Part shown: positions 55,101 to 63,587 of the stretch, one piece after another
Layout: each line of letters opens with the position of its first letter
Position numbering within the stretch: the stretch's first letter is position 1
Assembly: GCA_943736015.1 (NCBI GenBank)
Contig: OX031071.1
Location: 1,738,501-1,802,500 of the forward strand
Origin: Tridacna crocea
Lineage: Eukaryota > Mollusca > Bivalvia > Cardiida > Cardiidae
Length of the DNA: 64,000 nt
Direction: 5' to 3'
The notes under the pieces: generated by a model
Seen by the model: only the letters and a program-made list of their open reading frames with translations
What the model was told of the DNA's origin: nothing
Database searches by the model: none
Position numbers and translations under genes: made by a program

Positions 55101-57085
55101 TTTTATAGAAATTAGTAGTCACTCTCTGTCCAATATTTGTATGTTATTTCTTTGTATTATGTGTCGGTGGCCAAGATACTGAATAAACTGTCTATGTCTA
55201 TGTCTTCTTTCTGTCTGTCTGTCTGTCGATAGATAGTTTCTTGTGTACATGTATAGCAGAGCTTTTTTTAAAATATCTAATTGCATTTTTTTTTCTTTTG
55301 CTTTATAGATTTATTAGCATTATCCATGGGCGTTATGGATATTTTTCCTCGTGCACTGATACCGAATTTCAGATTTTAACATGTCAAAGAAAAAAAAAAA
55401 AAATAAATATGACAAAAAACCGACTTATCAAATACACCATTAGATTGAAAAACATGTCTGTAAACTGCTTGTCTGGTATTGTCTTCAGATGATAATTCCA
55501 TAGCTGCACTGAAACTGTTACATTTTTCACAGAATTCCATTGGTTGATTTGTACAAATTTATTTCATTTTCAAATTGACAAACTCTTCATTTTCATTTCA
55601 GTATCATCATCTAACCCTTTACCCCATATGGTATTTCTACGGTATCTCTAATTGACCCTAAAATACAGCAAGAATGAAGCCTTTTCTTATTCTTATGTGT
55701 ATTATGACACCTTTTTATAGCATAGAAAACATTGTGACAAAAGGTGAAATTGCTCGTCAAGAGCAATTTCACCTTTTGCCACAATGTTTTCCAAGGCTCC
55801 TTCAAGCAATGCATAGAAATGAGTATCTATGGAGTAAAGGGTTAAGACGAGACGTAATGTGTTGTGTTTTTGATTTTTTCTTTTTTTTTTCAAATTATGA
55901 ACTAATACCATTAATTTCCCTATGTTAGTTTTATAAAAGTTTTCTGGTGTTGTTAACTGTATCATCGCCCTTGCTTTTATGATTTATGTCTGAAAAAATT
56001 ATAAGATTATTGATTATGCCTTTGTTTATACTGAAAAATTGCAAGTAATGTACTTGTAGTTTTTCAGCATACTTTATTGATTGATGTATTTTATGAAGAC
56101 TTCTTTTTAGATTTTACCGTGCCATAATTAAACCTCTTTGTGTTGTCTCTTTAATGCTATACAAAACAAAATGTGTTTTCGCCATAACCTAGCCAACGTT
56201 GTATCCCATTTTGTAACATACAGGGAGCTGATTGTTGGATTCCTAGTTCGAAAAGTTTACTTTCGAGTAAAATTGATGTCATTGCCATATAATTGGTGTT
56301 ATGTTGACTGTTTATTTTCGCCATACATCTGTAAAAAGTATCGACACAGGTCAACCTCTGCAGTCCTCGCACGCTGACCAGTATCCTAAATTTTAGGTTT
56401 TAATCAGACTCTATCTCAAGATTAAGTCGCTTGTATGATATAATTGAATCTATGGGTCCTTAATTATGTGATGATTTGCATGGTGTAATGTGTATTACTG
56501 AGATATGCATTCAACCCCCATTTTACACAGTAAGAGAAATTTCATATTCATTGGTGACCCATCACGCGAAAAGGGACGTTCTGGGAACTGCGTGAAGTGT
56601 CAACTCTCGTCCGACGGCGCGAATTGGGCAGGCTGACCAGGGTTGACACTTTCCGCTTTAATGCTATTTTTTGTGTGAAAAGTGGTCATTGTACCTTGTT
56701 ATGCAATCATTTTTGAATTATCAACTTAAACTGACCTGCACTGTCGTTGATCTGTTTTCATCTAATTGATGTTCAGAATTCCTAGATGGACCCTTTTTTT
56801 TCATGATGGGTGACATTTCTTTTCATTTCAGAAAGTAGACTCTTTCAAGATACAATGACCACGTTTCATACAGAAAATGTCGTTAAAGCGAAAAGTGTCA
56901 ATTTGCGCAGTCTGACCAGGGTTGACACTTTTAGCAGTTCCCAGAAGGTTCCTTTTTGCGTGATGGTTCACAAAGATTATTTCTTTTCATTTCAGAAAGT
57001 AGACCCTTTCAAGTTCGTAGAGTCGGGAGACAAAACTGGTGAGAACATATCGGAAGGTTGCTGCGGACCAAAAAAGTGCTGTTAA
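46000..57085 (+). CDS. AS3MT: Arsenite methyltransferase, complete gene with two first exons
   Basis: The product transfers methyl groups from S-adenosylmethionine to trivalent arsenic in the cytosol. Exon 1a or 1b plus eight shared exons give 370 or 366 residues, against 375 in human. The SAM-binding motif [12 protein letters not shown] lies at residues 76-87. All four cysteines that bind or act on arsenic in relatives are present: C34 (human C32), C63 (C61), C158 in VSNCVINL (C156) and C208 in WGECISGAL (C206). The C-terminus is cysteine-rich ([10 protein letters not shown]), as in animal enzymes. All intron phases agree. Two ATG-containing first exons 2.5 kb apart both end in phase 2 and fit the same exon 2. 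Confidence 0.94.
46195..46226. repeat. (CT)n microsatellite
   Basis: CT-rich run 20 bp after the exon 1a donor, followed by a family G end (GTATTCACCAACCATTCTTG). Confidence 0.8.
46312..46515 (+). mobile_element. SINE, family 2
   Basis: GTAGCGTGCAGGACTTAAGA, B box GGTTCGATCCC, CAATTCCTCTCCGAGGACTG, AAGTACTGGTAAACGCAACC. The A box end is clipped. Confidence 0.72.
46598..46705 (-). mobile_element. SINE family 2 tail, inverted
   Basis: GATTGATTGTATGGTGTTTA, ACGCCGTTTCCAACATTATT and TTACCAGTACTTCGCACC are the reverse complement of the 3' region of the 22168 copy. It faces the preceding SINE. Confidence 0.6.
46730..47360. repeat. (CCAA)n tetranucleotide array
   Basis: Over 600 bp of CCAA/TCAA units, interrupted at 46935-46985 by GTCCAAATATGAAAAAAATC and the following 28 bp, a segment also found at 45549-45600. 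Open frames here (TNQP repeats) are artefacts of the repeat. Confidence 0.92.
47431..47657 (-). mobile_element. TTAA-B MITE
   Basis: TTAACCCTTTACCCCATAAG and ATGGAGTAAAGAGTTAA ends, with core GTGAAATTGCTCGTGATGAG. A decayed TTAA-A piece follows at 47670-47860. Confidence 0.9.
47980..48379 (-). mobile_element. TTAA-A MITE with tandem inner duplication
   Basis: The inner 155 bp (TTTGCAGACGAC... core ... AACTATGTAGAGA) is present twice; each copy has a full hairpin core. The single right end reads TGTTTGCTAAAGGGTTAA and lies 90 bp before the exon 1b ATG. Confidence 0.85.
48469..48632 (+). CDS. AS3MT: AS3MT alternative first exon 1b (residues 1-54)
   Basis: [20 protein letters not shown], then [20 protein letters not shown], then [14 protein letters not shown]. 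It aligns along its length with exon 1a at about 60 percent identity by eye and keeps the cysteine equivalent to human Cys32 (PEC). It ends AG before GTACTG, phase 2, matching exon 2. The frame is open upstream to an ATG at 48403, but MGD aligns best with family starts. Confidence 0.8.
48718..48910. repeat. Family L fragment and dispersed repeat
   Basis: CGGCTCTATAAACACAGTAA and GTAGAGTGACGACATTC match the L element head. GTCCGGTTCTGTACCCAGAA and GGAGATAATG match 2700-2788. Confidence 0.6.
48970..49120 (+). CDS. AS3MT: AS3MT exon 2, SAM-binding motif (residues 59-109)
   Basis: [20 protein letters not shown], then [20 protein letters not shown], then [11 protein letters not shown]. Holds Cys63 (human Cys61) and the glycine-rich SAM loop. 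Phase 2 in, phase 0 out. Confidence 0.95.
49365..49383. repeat. Poly(C) tract
   Basis: A C run of about 19 within AS3MT intron 2. Long G runs also occur at 47937-47945 and 49158-49166. Confidence 0.9.
49597..49733 (+). CDS. AS3MT: AS3MT exon 3 (residues 110-155)
   Basis: [20 protein letters not shown], then [20 protein letters not shown], then TTDII. Ends GT in phase 2 before GTAAAT. The alternative acceptor 4 bp downstream would read into a stop. Confidence 0.93.
49738..50695. other. AS3MT intron 3, no feature seen
   Basis: AT-rich. A 24-bp unit (GATTGATGTCAAAATTG) is briefly duplicated at 49882-49912. Nothing else is recognisable. Confidence 0.5.
50700..51010. mobile_element. Family J foldback with linked repeat
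   Basis: GTGATAAC-type flank (ATATCATTACTAGTGACGAT, TAATTTAGGAACTAC) then the hairpin TAATCAGCTGGTTATTTTTG ... CAAAAAATAAGCAGTTGATT. The order is inverted relative to 40753-41080. The hairpin ends 20 bp before exon 4. Confidence 0.8.
51031..51100 (+). CDS. AS3MT: AS3MT exon 4 (residues 155-178)
   Basis: [20 protein letters not shown], then KSLK. Cys158 is the catalytic-type cysteine equivalent to human Cys156. Phase 2 in, phase 0 out. Confidence 0.93.
51632..51713 (+). CDS. AS3MT: AS3MT exon 5 (residues 179-205)
   Basis: [20 protein letters not shown], then [17 protein letters not shown] is strongly conserved. Ends G, phase 1. The preceding intron 4 (51101-51631) is pyrimidine-rich without an element. 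Confidence 0.93.
52215..52346 (+). CDS. AS3MT: AS3MT exon 6 (residues 206-249)
   Basis: [20 protein letters not shown], then [20 protein letters not shown], then KQVL. Cys208 matches human Cys206, a substrate-binding cysteine. Confidence 0.93.
   Translation: MNVFPEPYAGKSCTSLLKKSVFLSHASSLPRRSTSTARISNKC
52500..52865. repeat. Local tandem duplication in AS3MT intron 6
   Basis: A block of about 170 bp (TTTTTAGTAAGTTTTACTAA, AATTTGCCAAAAGAAACAT, TTATTGCGATAAATCAGAGG, GTAAAACGT) occurs twice head to tail with small indels. Confidence 0.85.
52881..53109 (-). mobile_element. TTAA-B MITE
   Basis: TTAACCCTTTACCCCATAAG and TGGAGTAAAGGGTTAA ends, perfect core. An (AATG)n run follows at 53108-53132. 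Confidence 0.92.
53669..53897 (-). mobile_element. TTAA-B MITE
   Basis: TTAACCCTTCACCCCATAGG and TGGAGTAAAGGGTTAA ends, perfect core. 53133-53668 otherwise holds only a TTAA-C scrap (GCAGTCTGATCTTGATCT, about 53518). Confidence 0.92.
54114..54253 (+). CDS. AS3MT: AS3MT exon 7 (residues 250-295)
   Basis: [20 protein letters not shown], then [20 protein letters not shown], then DHQTEFK. Matches the C-terminal domain (FVSATFRLFK, YNGG). Phase 1 in, 0 out. Confidence 0.92.
54705..54839 (+). CDS. AS3MT: AS3MT exon 8 (residues 296-340)
   Basis: [20 protein letters not shown], then [20 protein letters not shown], then SFPSS. Acceptor TTTTCACAG, donor TCT before GTAAGT. Phase 0 both ends. Confidence 0.88.
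54840..55610. other. AS3MT intron 8, first part
   Basis: Contains CTGT microsatellite pieces near 54885 and 55207. No element or exon seen. Confidence 0.5.
55611..55845 (-). mobile_element. TTAA-B MITE
   Basis: CTAACCCTTTACCCCATATG and TGGAGTAAAGGGTTAA ends (first base of the TTAA mutated), core intact. 55846-56550 shows no further feature. Confidence 0.9.
56553..56815 (-). mobile_element. Family D MITE
   Basis: GGTGACCCATCACGCGAAAA and TTCATGATGGGTGACA ends. The hairpin half lies at the left, so it is inverted relative to 44767. Its right end borders the decoy acceptor of AS3MT exon 9. Confidence 0.85.
56816..56972 (+). repeat. Decoy copy of AS3MT exon 9 edge plus partial D element
   Basis: TTTCTTTTCATTTCAG and AAAGTAGACTCTTTCAAG duplicate the true acceptor and exon start (56980-57013) with one base change. 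A partial D element (56849-56972) separates the two. Splicing to the decoy (exon start 56832) would read KVDSFKIQ and then TGA. Confidence 0.88.
56996..57085 (+). CDS. AS3MT: AS3MT exon 9, cysteine-rich C-terminus and stop
   Basis: [20 protein letters not shown], then GCCGPKKCC and TAA. The paired cysteines match the GGCCGTKKSC-type tail of animal enzymes. Confidence 0.92.
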   Translation, partial: KVDPFKFVESGDKTGENISEGCCGPKKCC

Positions 57086-57118
57086 AGATTGCAAACCAGA
57101 TGATAGAACAAAAATATC

Positions 57119-57124
57119 AAATAA
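57119..57124 (+). other. AS3MT: Poly(A) signal of AS3MT
   Basis: AATAAA 34 bp after the stop codon. This implies a very short 3' untranslated region. Confidence 0.55.
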
Positions 57125-57599
57125 AAAATACAAAGACTGGACAGATGATACCGAAAGGCTTTTGAAGTTGTGCTTAATCTGTACATATATGTATACTATA
57201 TACTAACCCAATTTTAGAACAGCAATTCAACGGAAGATCATGTTAGGCTCATTGATCAAGATTATGGAATTAAAGTTTGATCATGAAGTCCTGGATTAGA
57301 TCTATTCCGGCAGAGATTGTTTGATAAGAGGGTCCCAGGCAAAAAGTCTGTTCTGACCCCATCTTAGTGATGTGAAATATACAACAGTCACTTGAGTTAT
57401 TTATCCTGTTTCCATTATTTAGACAGACCTAATAAAGGGGTAACCTAATAAACTTAGCTTTATCCCACAGTTGTGTGTTCCCACTCGCTGCAAGATTGAT
57501 AGAATAAGAAAATGGCTGGCTTCATTTATGAATGAGCATTGAAAAACGAAACTCTTAAAACAATCAAAACCAGCTTTTCGTTCCTTAGTATTAGGTAAT

Positions 57600-57930
57600 T
57601 CGCTTTTAATTTTATCAAATTTATGTCCATCTTGTGTGTCCTGGAATATTAGTTTTTTGTGCACTGAATAGGAACAATTGTCCTGAGGTCTTTCTTAGGC
57701 TTATCTGGTTTGTCAATGATTACAGGTCAGTTTTTTTTCAGTTGTCATTTAAGTTTATGCCATGTAAATTCTCAATAATATTCAATTCCGGACTGGGATC
57801 CTTGTATTCATTACAGAAGGTCACCCCTTCCGTTTGGTCTGTTCACACCACTTTTTTACGATTTTTCTGGACCTTGACTTCTCGAATCCGTTTTACAATA
57901 ACACCCCTATGGTATCAATAGGCTAAACAT
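57600..57930 (-). pseudogene. Tc1/mariner-like transposase relic
   Basis: Minus-strand reading gives HRGVIVKRIREVKVQKN, a stop, then CNEYKDPSPELNIIENLHGI. SPELNIIENLHG matches the SPDLNPIENLW motif around the last catalytic residue of Tc1/mariner DDE transposases. Stops in frame show it is dead. No inverted ends identified. Confidence 0.5.
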
Positions 57931-58416
57931 TTTCTCTGAAAAGCATGTTCAGAAGCTGTAGAGTTTCTGTGTTTGTTTTCTGTTTTGTTTTTCAATTCTT
58001 AATAATATCCCACAATCACGTTAATTTACCATTACTTTATAGCCACTTACTTACGAACATTTACTTGTGGCATAAGAACGTTGCGTTCACAGTCTGTGTG
58101 TTTATAAGAAATGAAAACTTTGATATCCTACTGGATATTGTTTAAAAGAATGACTACTTTTTGGTGATATATGGGTACTGTAGTCGGAAACGGTAGGGAC
58201 TATCATTTTTCTCTGTCGACTAGAATAAGTGTGTACTTAGGCTGATATACCCTCTTGAACAGTGGGAATGCATCAGGACAGATTGTAAATAATTCAAATA
58301 ATTAAAAGAAAATTAAAAGTTAAAATGTTTTTTTTTTCCTTTTGAAAAGCGAGATAATCGAACGGTATGTACACTGAAGCTCGCCGTCCCAGTTTTCTCG
58401 CCTCACCGGATATGCT

Positions 58417-58681
58417 TTATCGTGGTACCCACCGTAATTGGCCTGAACCGCGCGAAAACGGGCATTTAGACATTTTCGTAAAGTGTTGTCTTGGATTAGC
58501 CTGCGCTCCGGCAATTTCCTTTTTTATTGAATTTTCTGTTTCGAAAGTCTAGTGTAATACAAAATCTAATGTGTACGTAAAGTGCCGTCTCTGATCAGCC
58601 TGCGCGGACTGCACAGGCTGATCAGAGACAACACTTTACGCAAATGTCCAAATGTTCCTTTTCACGTGTTGAAAGCCATAA
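58417..58681. mobile_element. Family N MITE, partial
   Basis: GTAAAGTGTTGTCTTGGATT and the hairpin CTGATCAGCCTGCGCGGACT ... AGACAACACTTTACGCAAAT, then CACGTGTTGAAAGCCATA. The left hairpin has lost its partner arm. 57931-58416 and 58682-59013 show nothing clear. Confidence 0.7.
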
Positions 58682-59013
58682 ATTTGTTCTCTATCAGTCT
58701 GCGTTACGTGACCGGATGAAATTCCAAATTTAATATTGTCTCTTCGCAACCTTTATAATGAGTTATCACATCAAAGGTCACAGTGAAGAACTAAGATAAC
58801 TACTTTTTGAGCAAAGAAATACCACTTTTTTTCTGAATCCTTGTCCAGTTGGTGATGAAGAGACCAACACTTACTGAAATTTTGTCTTTTGTAGGCATAG
58901 TAATTCAACTTAAATAACTTTAGAATATAGTTGAATTTCTTTCTTTAGAATGGAATTAATCCTATTCACGCTTTGGCTAAAACAACAGCTTTTGTGGCCG
59001 GCATAGATCTTGA

Positions 59014-59760
59014 TCGAGATTCTAACACGACTCGTGAATTCAGTTCTGTGAACAAAGTGAAACGAGGGTGTGGTAAAATCTACGTTATTCCGTGTAGAGT
59101 GACGTCATCCACATAGAGTTAAGTCATGCTGTAAAAAGTAAGTTATTCAATGGAATATAATCTGCATCCGCGTTTTCACCCTAAGTATGAGCTTGTTTTT
59201 CTTTAAGAGTCGGTCATGTTAGAATCGAAATAATCTTCTTTCTATCGTAGTTTATCGTTCATTCTAACATGACGCGCGACTTTGGCTCTATAAACACAGT
59301 GCAAGGAAAACGTGGTAAAATCTGCGACAATCCATGTAGAGTGACGTCATTCAATGAGTGAGTTATTCAATGGAACATAATCTTCATCCGCGTTTTTACT
59401 CTAAGTTTGAACGTGTTTTCATTTCACTAAGAAATGGCCATGTTAGAATCGAAATAATTTTCTTTCTATCGTGGTATATCGTTCAATAAACCACGTTGTG
59501 AGTTATGCGGCGCAATGAATCACCCACACGGGCTATCGCCCTCGTGTATTATTTGTTGCGCCGCATAACTCACAACTGTGGTTTATTGAACGATATACCA
59601 CGATAGAAAGAAGATTATTTCTTAAATAAACCACATTGTGAGTTATGAGGCGCAATGAATAAACCACTCGGGCTATCGGCCTCGTGGATTATTTATTGTG
59701 CCTCATAACTCACAACTGTGGTTTATTGAACGATAAACCAAGATAAAAAGATTTTGTTTA
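59014..59760. mobile_element. Family L elements, stacked copies
   Basis: Three L heads or hairpins in series: a diverged head (59021), a head (59264) with hairpin to 59620, and another hairpin to 59745 (GAGTTATGAGGCGCAATGAA). It suggests repeated insertion or tandem duplication. 59761-60200 shows nothing clear. Confidence 0.75.
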
Positions 59761-60200
59761 ATACTGCGCAAAAAATACAATTTAATCGCGAATCTATCTG
59801 GTCTGCTTGTTCAGTCTAGAAAGCCTATTAAATACTGTGAGTATCTCATCTGTGTAAAAAGAAAGATAGACAATTTTGCATAAATAACAGTACTATTTAA
59901 TCTTACACAGTAAAGCACATGAGTTGACTAATTCTGTCACACTTTTATCTTTTTAAATATCGCTGGGCCGTCAAATAATTAAAGGATCTGTAGAACAAAA
60001 AAAGCAAAACAGTTCTTTCAAATTATTTTTATGTTTCAGTGTCGTTTTCAACATAATTTCAGTTACGAGATGATGCGACGGTCGGTACACTGCCTTGGAA
60101 AATCTATTGATGCCTCACATCTCTTAACACGCACACCCACAATCCGACCCCTACGTACACAATAAATCATCTTCAGCACTGAGTGGAGCACAGAACCCAA

Positions 60201-60409
60201 TCAACCCTTATCCTGCTAAATAAATTTAAGAAAACTTTCAAGCGAAAAGTGAAACTTAAATCTTGCTATTTCAAAGATACGGTTTAGATAATTTTATCTC
60301 CTTCTCGGACAGTGTAGATCCAAGATTAGAATGCACATTCTCTTTTGTCTGATCTTTATCTACACTATCCGAAAAAAGTCAGTGTCACGCTCAGCAGCAT
60401 AAAAGTTAA
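60201..60409. mobile_element. TTAA-C element, nearly complete
   Basis: CAACCCTTATCCTGCTAAAT at the left, hairpin GGACAGTGTAGATCCAAGAT / ATCTTTATCTACACTATCC, right end AGCAGCATAAAAGTTAA. It gives the full layout of family C. Confidence 0.7.
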
Positions 60410-60436
60410 AACAGTCAAACATCCTATAAGCGTTTA

Positions 60437-60655
60437 GTGACCATAAAAAATGAACTTTGTATGTTAAAGACTAGAAAGCATTCCAGAAAAAAAGGTGAAA
60501 ATGCTGGCTACCACTGTCTTCTTCTTTTACCACAAAATTTTCAAAAGCGTAATTCATCGGACTCGTTAAAGCTCGGCATTGACTGTCAAAAAGTTACAGA
60601 CCGAACACACTTTTATGAAGAGTCTTGTCCAGGGATACTCCAACTGTTAACCTAG
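60437..60655 (-). mobile_element. TTAA-A MITE, heavily decayed
   Basis: Core remnants GGTGAAAATGCTGGCTACCA and TCTTCTTTTACCACAAAATT. The ends are not preserved. Confidence 0.5.
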
Positions 60656-60688
60656 AGCGTTCAGTCAGTCGCAAATCAAAGGACTCCA

Positions 60689-60827
60689 GGGTCCATATTC
60701 ATCAACCATTCTTAAAAGTGTTCTTTGTCTTATTCTTCAAGATTTTCTGACTGTGAAAGTAACAGATCTTCTGATTGGCTAAACCAGACAAAGAACGTTC
60801 TTAAGGATGGTTCGTGAATACGGACCC
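60689..60827. mobile_element. Family G foldback, complete
   Basis: GGGTCCATATTCATCAACCA and TGGTTCGTGAATACGGACCC ends, with TTCTTAAAAGTGTTCTTTG / CAAAGAACGTTCTTAAGGA. Same family as at 27030 and the fragments at 4520, 39085 and 46227. Confidence 0.85.
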
Positions 60828-60924
60828 AGGTTACGAGCCTCAAAATATACAACAGATCCACGAATGACCTCCCTAGGTTTGTTTACGGTCTTATTTATGG
60901 TTTTGTCTAAGGAAAACTTGCCGG

Positions 60925-61015
60925 TGAAATGCAGATAAATGATCCTCCCTACAAAATGACCCATGGGGCATTTCACTACGTAGAGGAATGACTCGGGTCA
61001 TTATTCTACAAAGAG
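60925..61015. mobile_element. Family F fragment
   Basis: GGTGAAATGCAGATAAATGA, CCTACAAAATGACCCATGGG and CACTACGTAGAGGAATGAC. The right half is missing. Confidence 0.6.
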
Positions 61016-61534
61016 GTATACGGAAGAAAGAAACATGTAGATGGAACCTCTTACGACCTTTGTGATGAAAAAAAGACGTGGCTGTTTGCTTACAAATGTC
61101 AACTGAAAGATACTTGTTTAATCCTTTTCATCCAGGTTATTACTAATTTCATCTACTTTGTGAAACAACAGCCTTGTATCTTGATGTCAACTAATGGACA
61201 TTCTTGATGGTTGCATGGTGGCACAGATTACGACGTCTTACATTAAAATTTGTATATATTTCTTCATGTACAATCACGTGCATAAGATCTGGAATGAGAG
61301 AACAGTTGGTTTTAATAACTAAGAAGAGTTTTACTGAGTAACTGATTCATGTTTGAATATCATGTTGGAGTAGTTTACTTGTGTCGAAATTAATAAACAC
61401 GTAGAATAGCAGAATCGTATTCTGTTATAATTGACGTACTAAAATCCACTATACGATCGAAACATTAGACGCATTATGCTACATATATATTGTGATAAAA
61501 ATGTATTAGTCATTATTGCTTTTTGCCCATTTAC

Positions 61535-61750
61535 ACCTAATCCCTACTTTTAATGACCCTGAGAAAGAAGCCTTTAGAAAACATTGTTGGAAAAGGAGAA
61601 AATGCTGGTAACCAGCATTTTCTCCTTTTCCCAAAATCTTTTCTTTCTTTCACAAAACAAATTTCAAATTTCCAGTCACTTTTATTTTGTCATCAGAAAG
61701 TACTTTCGATTTGGACAAACCTAAATTTTTGTCGTTTGGTAATGAATTAA
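61535..61750 (+). mobile_element. TTAA-A MITE
   Basis: The left TTAA is lost (ACACCTAATCCCTACTTTTA), the core is nearly intact, and the right end is GTCGTTTGGTAATGAATTAA. Confidence 0.82.
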
Positions 61751-61759
61751 ACGCATATT

Positions 61760-63080
61760 CTCAAATTGTTTTGAAGATGGAAACATAATACAAAACTTTC
61801 AATTGGACACAGTGTATTGAAGTTACATCTAGTTTCGCTCAAAATAGATTTTGACATAAAAAATGAAACCATCTCGTATATCCGACGTGCAGCGTGCAGC
61901 AAAATTTAGTCAAGCGCAGCTGTTTGTACAGGGAAGCTTGCTACATTGTCGTAATTGTAAGGCTAACAGTAACTTGCAGTAATTGAAGAGGTAAGAATTC
62001 AATGTATCAGAGGTTAGTGTTTTTCAATGATTTTTACATTTGTTCGAAGAAATGACAAAATGCTTTGTGTTTGGCTATGTGTTTAGCGACAGTTCAAATA
62101 AATGTTTAGCCCACATGATTTTGATGTGGTAGTATTGCATGAAGTATAGTAACTGTGGATTATGATGCAGTGATTTGTCGCATTTTCTCACTTACTGAAC
62201 ATCCCCGAACAAAAGGAAACACTATATTACCCAGAATAAAAGTGAAAACTTCTTAGTAGGCTAAATATGTTATACAGGGGAGCGGGGCGAAGGGTGGTTA
62301 GTGAGACATATCACCATAATTGGGACAAATGTATGCCATTATGTTCACCTATGCCTTGATACCTATGCCATCATTGAATATATTAGCCAGAAGTGATTCA
62401 CGCATCAATTCAATACAGTAAAGTAAGGAGTTTTTCAATGAATTTCGATTTATGACTACAATCTATCTTGACTTTTTAAAAATGTCGTTATCTGTTTGCC
62501 ACGTAGGCGGAAGTAAATTAGGATTTCGATAACACTATGTTCACGTATCATTTCATTAGCTAACAACCCCAGTGTTTAACGACCCTGGGGATAATTTAGC
62601 CTTATTTTAAACGATGTGCAAACACAGAAAAAATGTAGCCGCAGATATGTCCGTTTCAAACAATGCTATCATGTAGGAATTCAATCATTTACTTCTAGTT
62701 CTTTCCGACTGCAAATAACTTCGTGACAAGACTTAAATTTGTCATCTAGAAGAGCAATACATCTTAAAGAGTCAATAAAAAAGATAAGCTCATTTTTTCT
62801 ATCGGAATGAATTAGATTTTCACTAGATTTAAACAAAGGGATAGTTTAGTCAGAGTTTTAGTATAGTGATATAAATTAAGACCAGAACATACGTGTCGCG
62901 CAGCACAAGAGTTAAGTACATTCATATCATAGAGTAATAAAGAATACATATGATCTGATCATGACTTGGATATGTTCAAGCGTCGACGTATAACAGACTA
63001 TGAATGACGGAAATAATTCATTTTGTATACAGAATGAATCCATACCTTTTTCAGTCTGTATATATAGAGGAAAATTGTTT
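61760..63080. other. No gene seen
   Basis: Some decayed TTAA-A-like text (AACAACCCCAGTGTTTAACG, near 62563). Otherwise unique-looking AT-rich sequence, presumably upstream of the TRIM-like gene. Confidence 0.5.
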
Positions 63081-63087
63081 TTTTAGG

Positions 63088-63500
63088 TGAAAGATCGAAA
63101 TTTATTTCATCGAGTGGACACCACCGGTAATATTTTCACGAGTGGCGCAGCCAGTCGTGAAAATATTATCGATGGTGTTAACGAGATGAAATAAATTTCG
63201 ATCTTTCACCGAAAAAAACAAATATTCTATTTATTTTATGCTTTTAACCCTTTCTTGGAGGAGCTTTATCAAAATTCAGTACAATTCTTTTCCCTTATTC
63301 CCCGTGGCGTACCCCTCCCGCATAGCAACGTTACGTCAAGCGCGAGAAATGTAAGGTATACGATGTCATATTTCCCATCTTTACCTATGCAACAAGAACG
63401 TGAAAATTGGTATTTTCACTGGTGGTACCAGTGTAAGATCGAAAGATATTTTCACTGCTATTTCTCGATATCCTACCGGAAAGCATGAAATAAATTGATA
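63088..63500. repeat. Foldback with linked repeat, as at 40555-41420
   Basis: GGTGAAAGATCGAAATTTAT, TTCATCGAGTGGACACCACC pairs with ATGGTGTTAACGAGATGAAA and TAAATTTCGATCTTTCACC. The following TTCCCCGTGGCGTACCCCTC, GCGCGAGAAATGTAAG section matches 41240-41330. Confidence 0.75.
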
Positions 63501-63587
63501 CATTCAAACACCGATAAAAAATATATTTACTTTATCTATATCTTACCATCAAATCTTGTATATGTTCAGTTTTCAGAAGAAGACACA

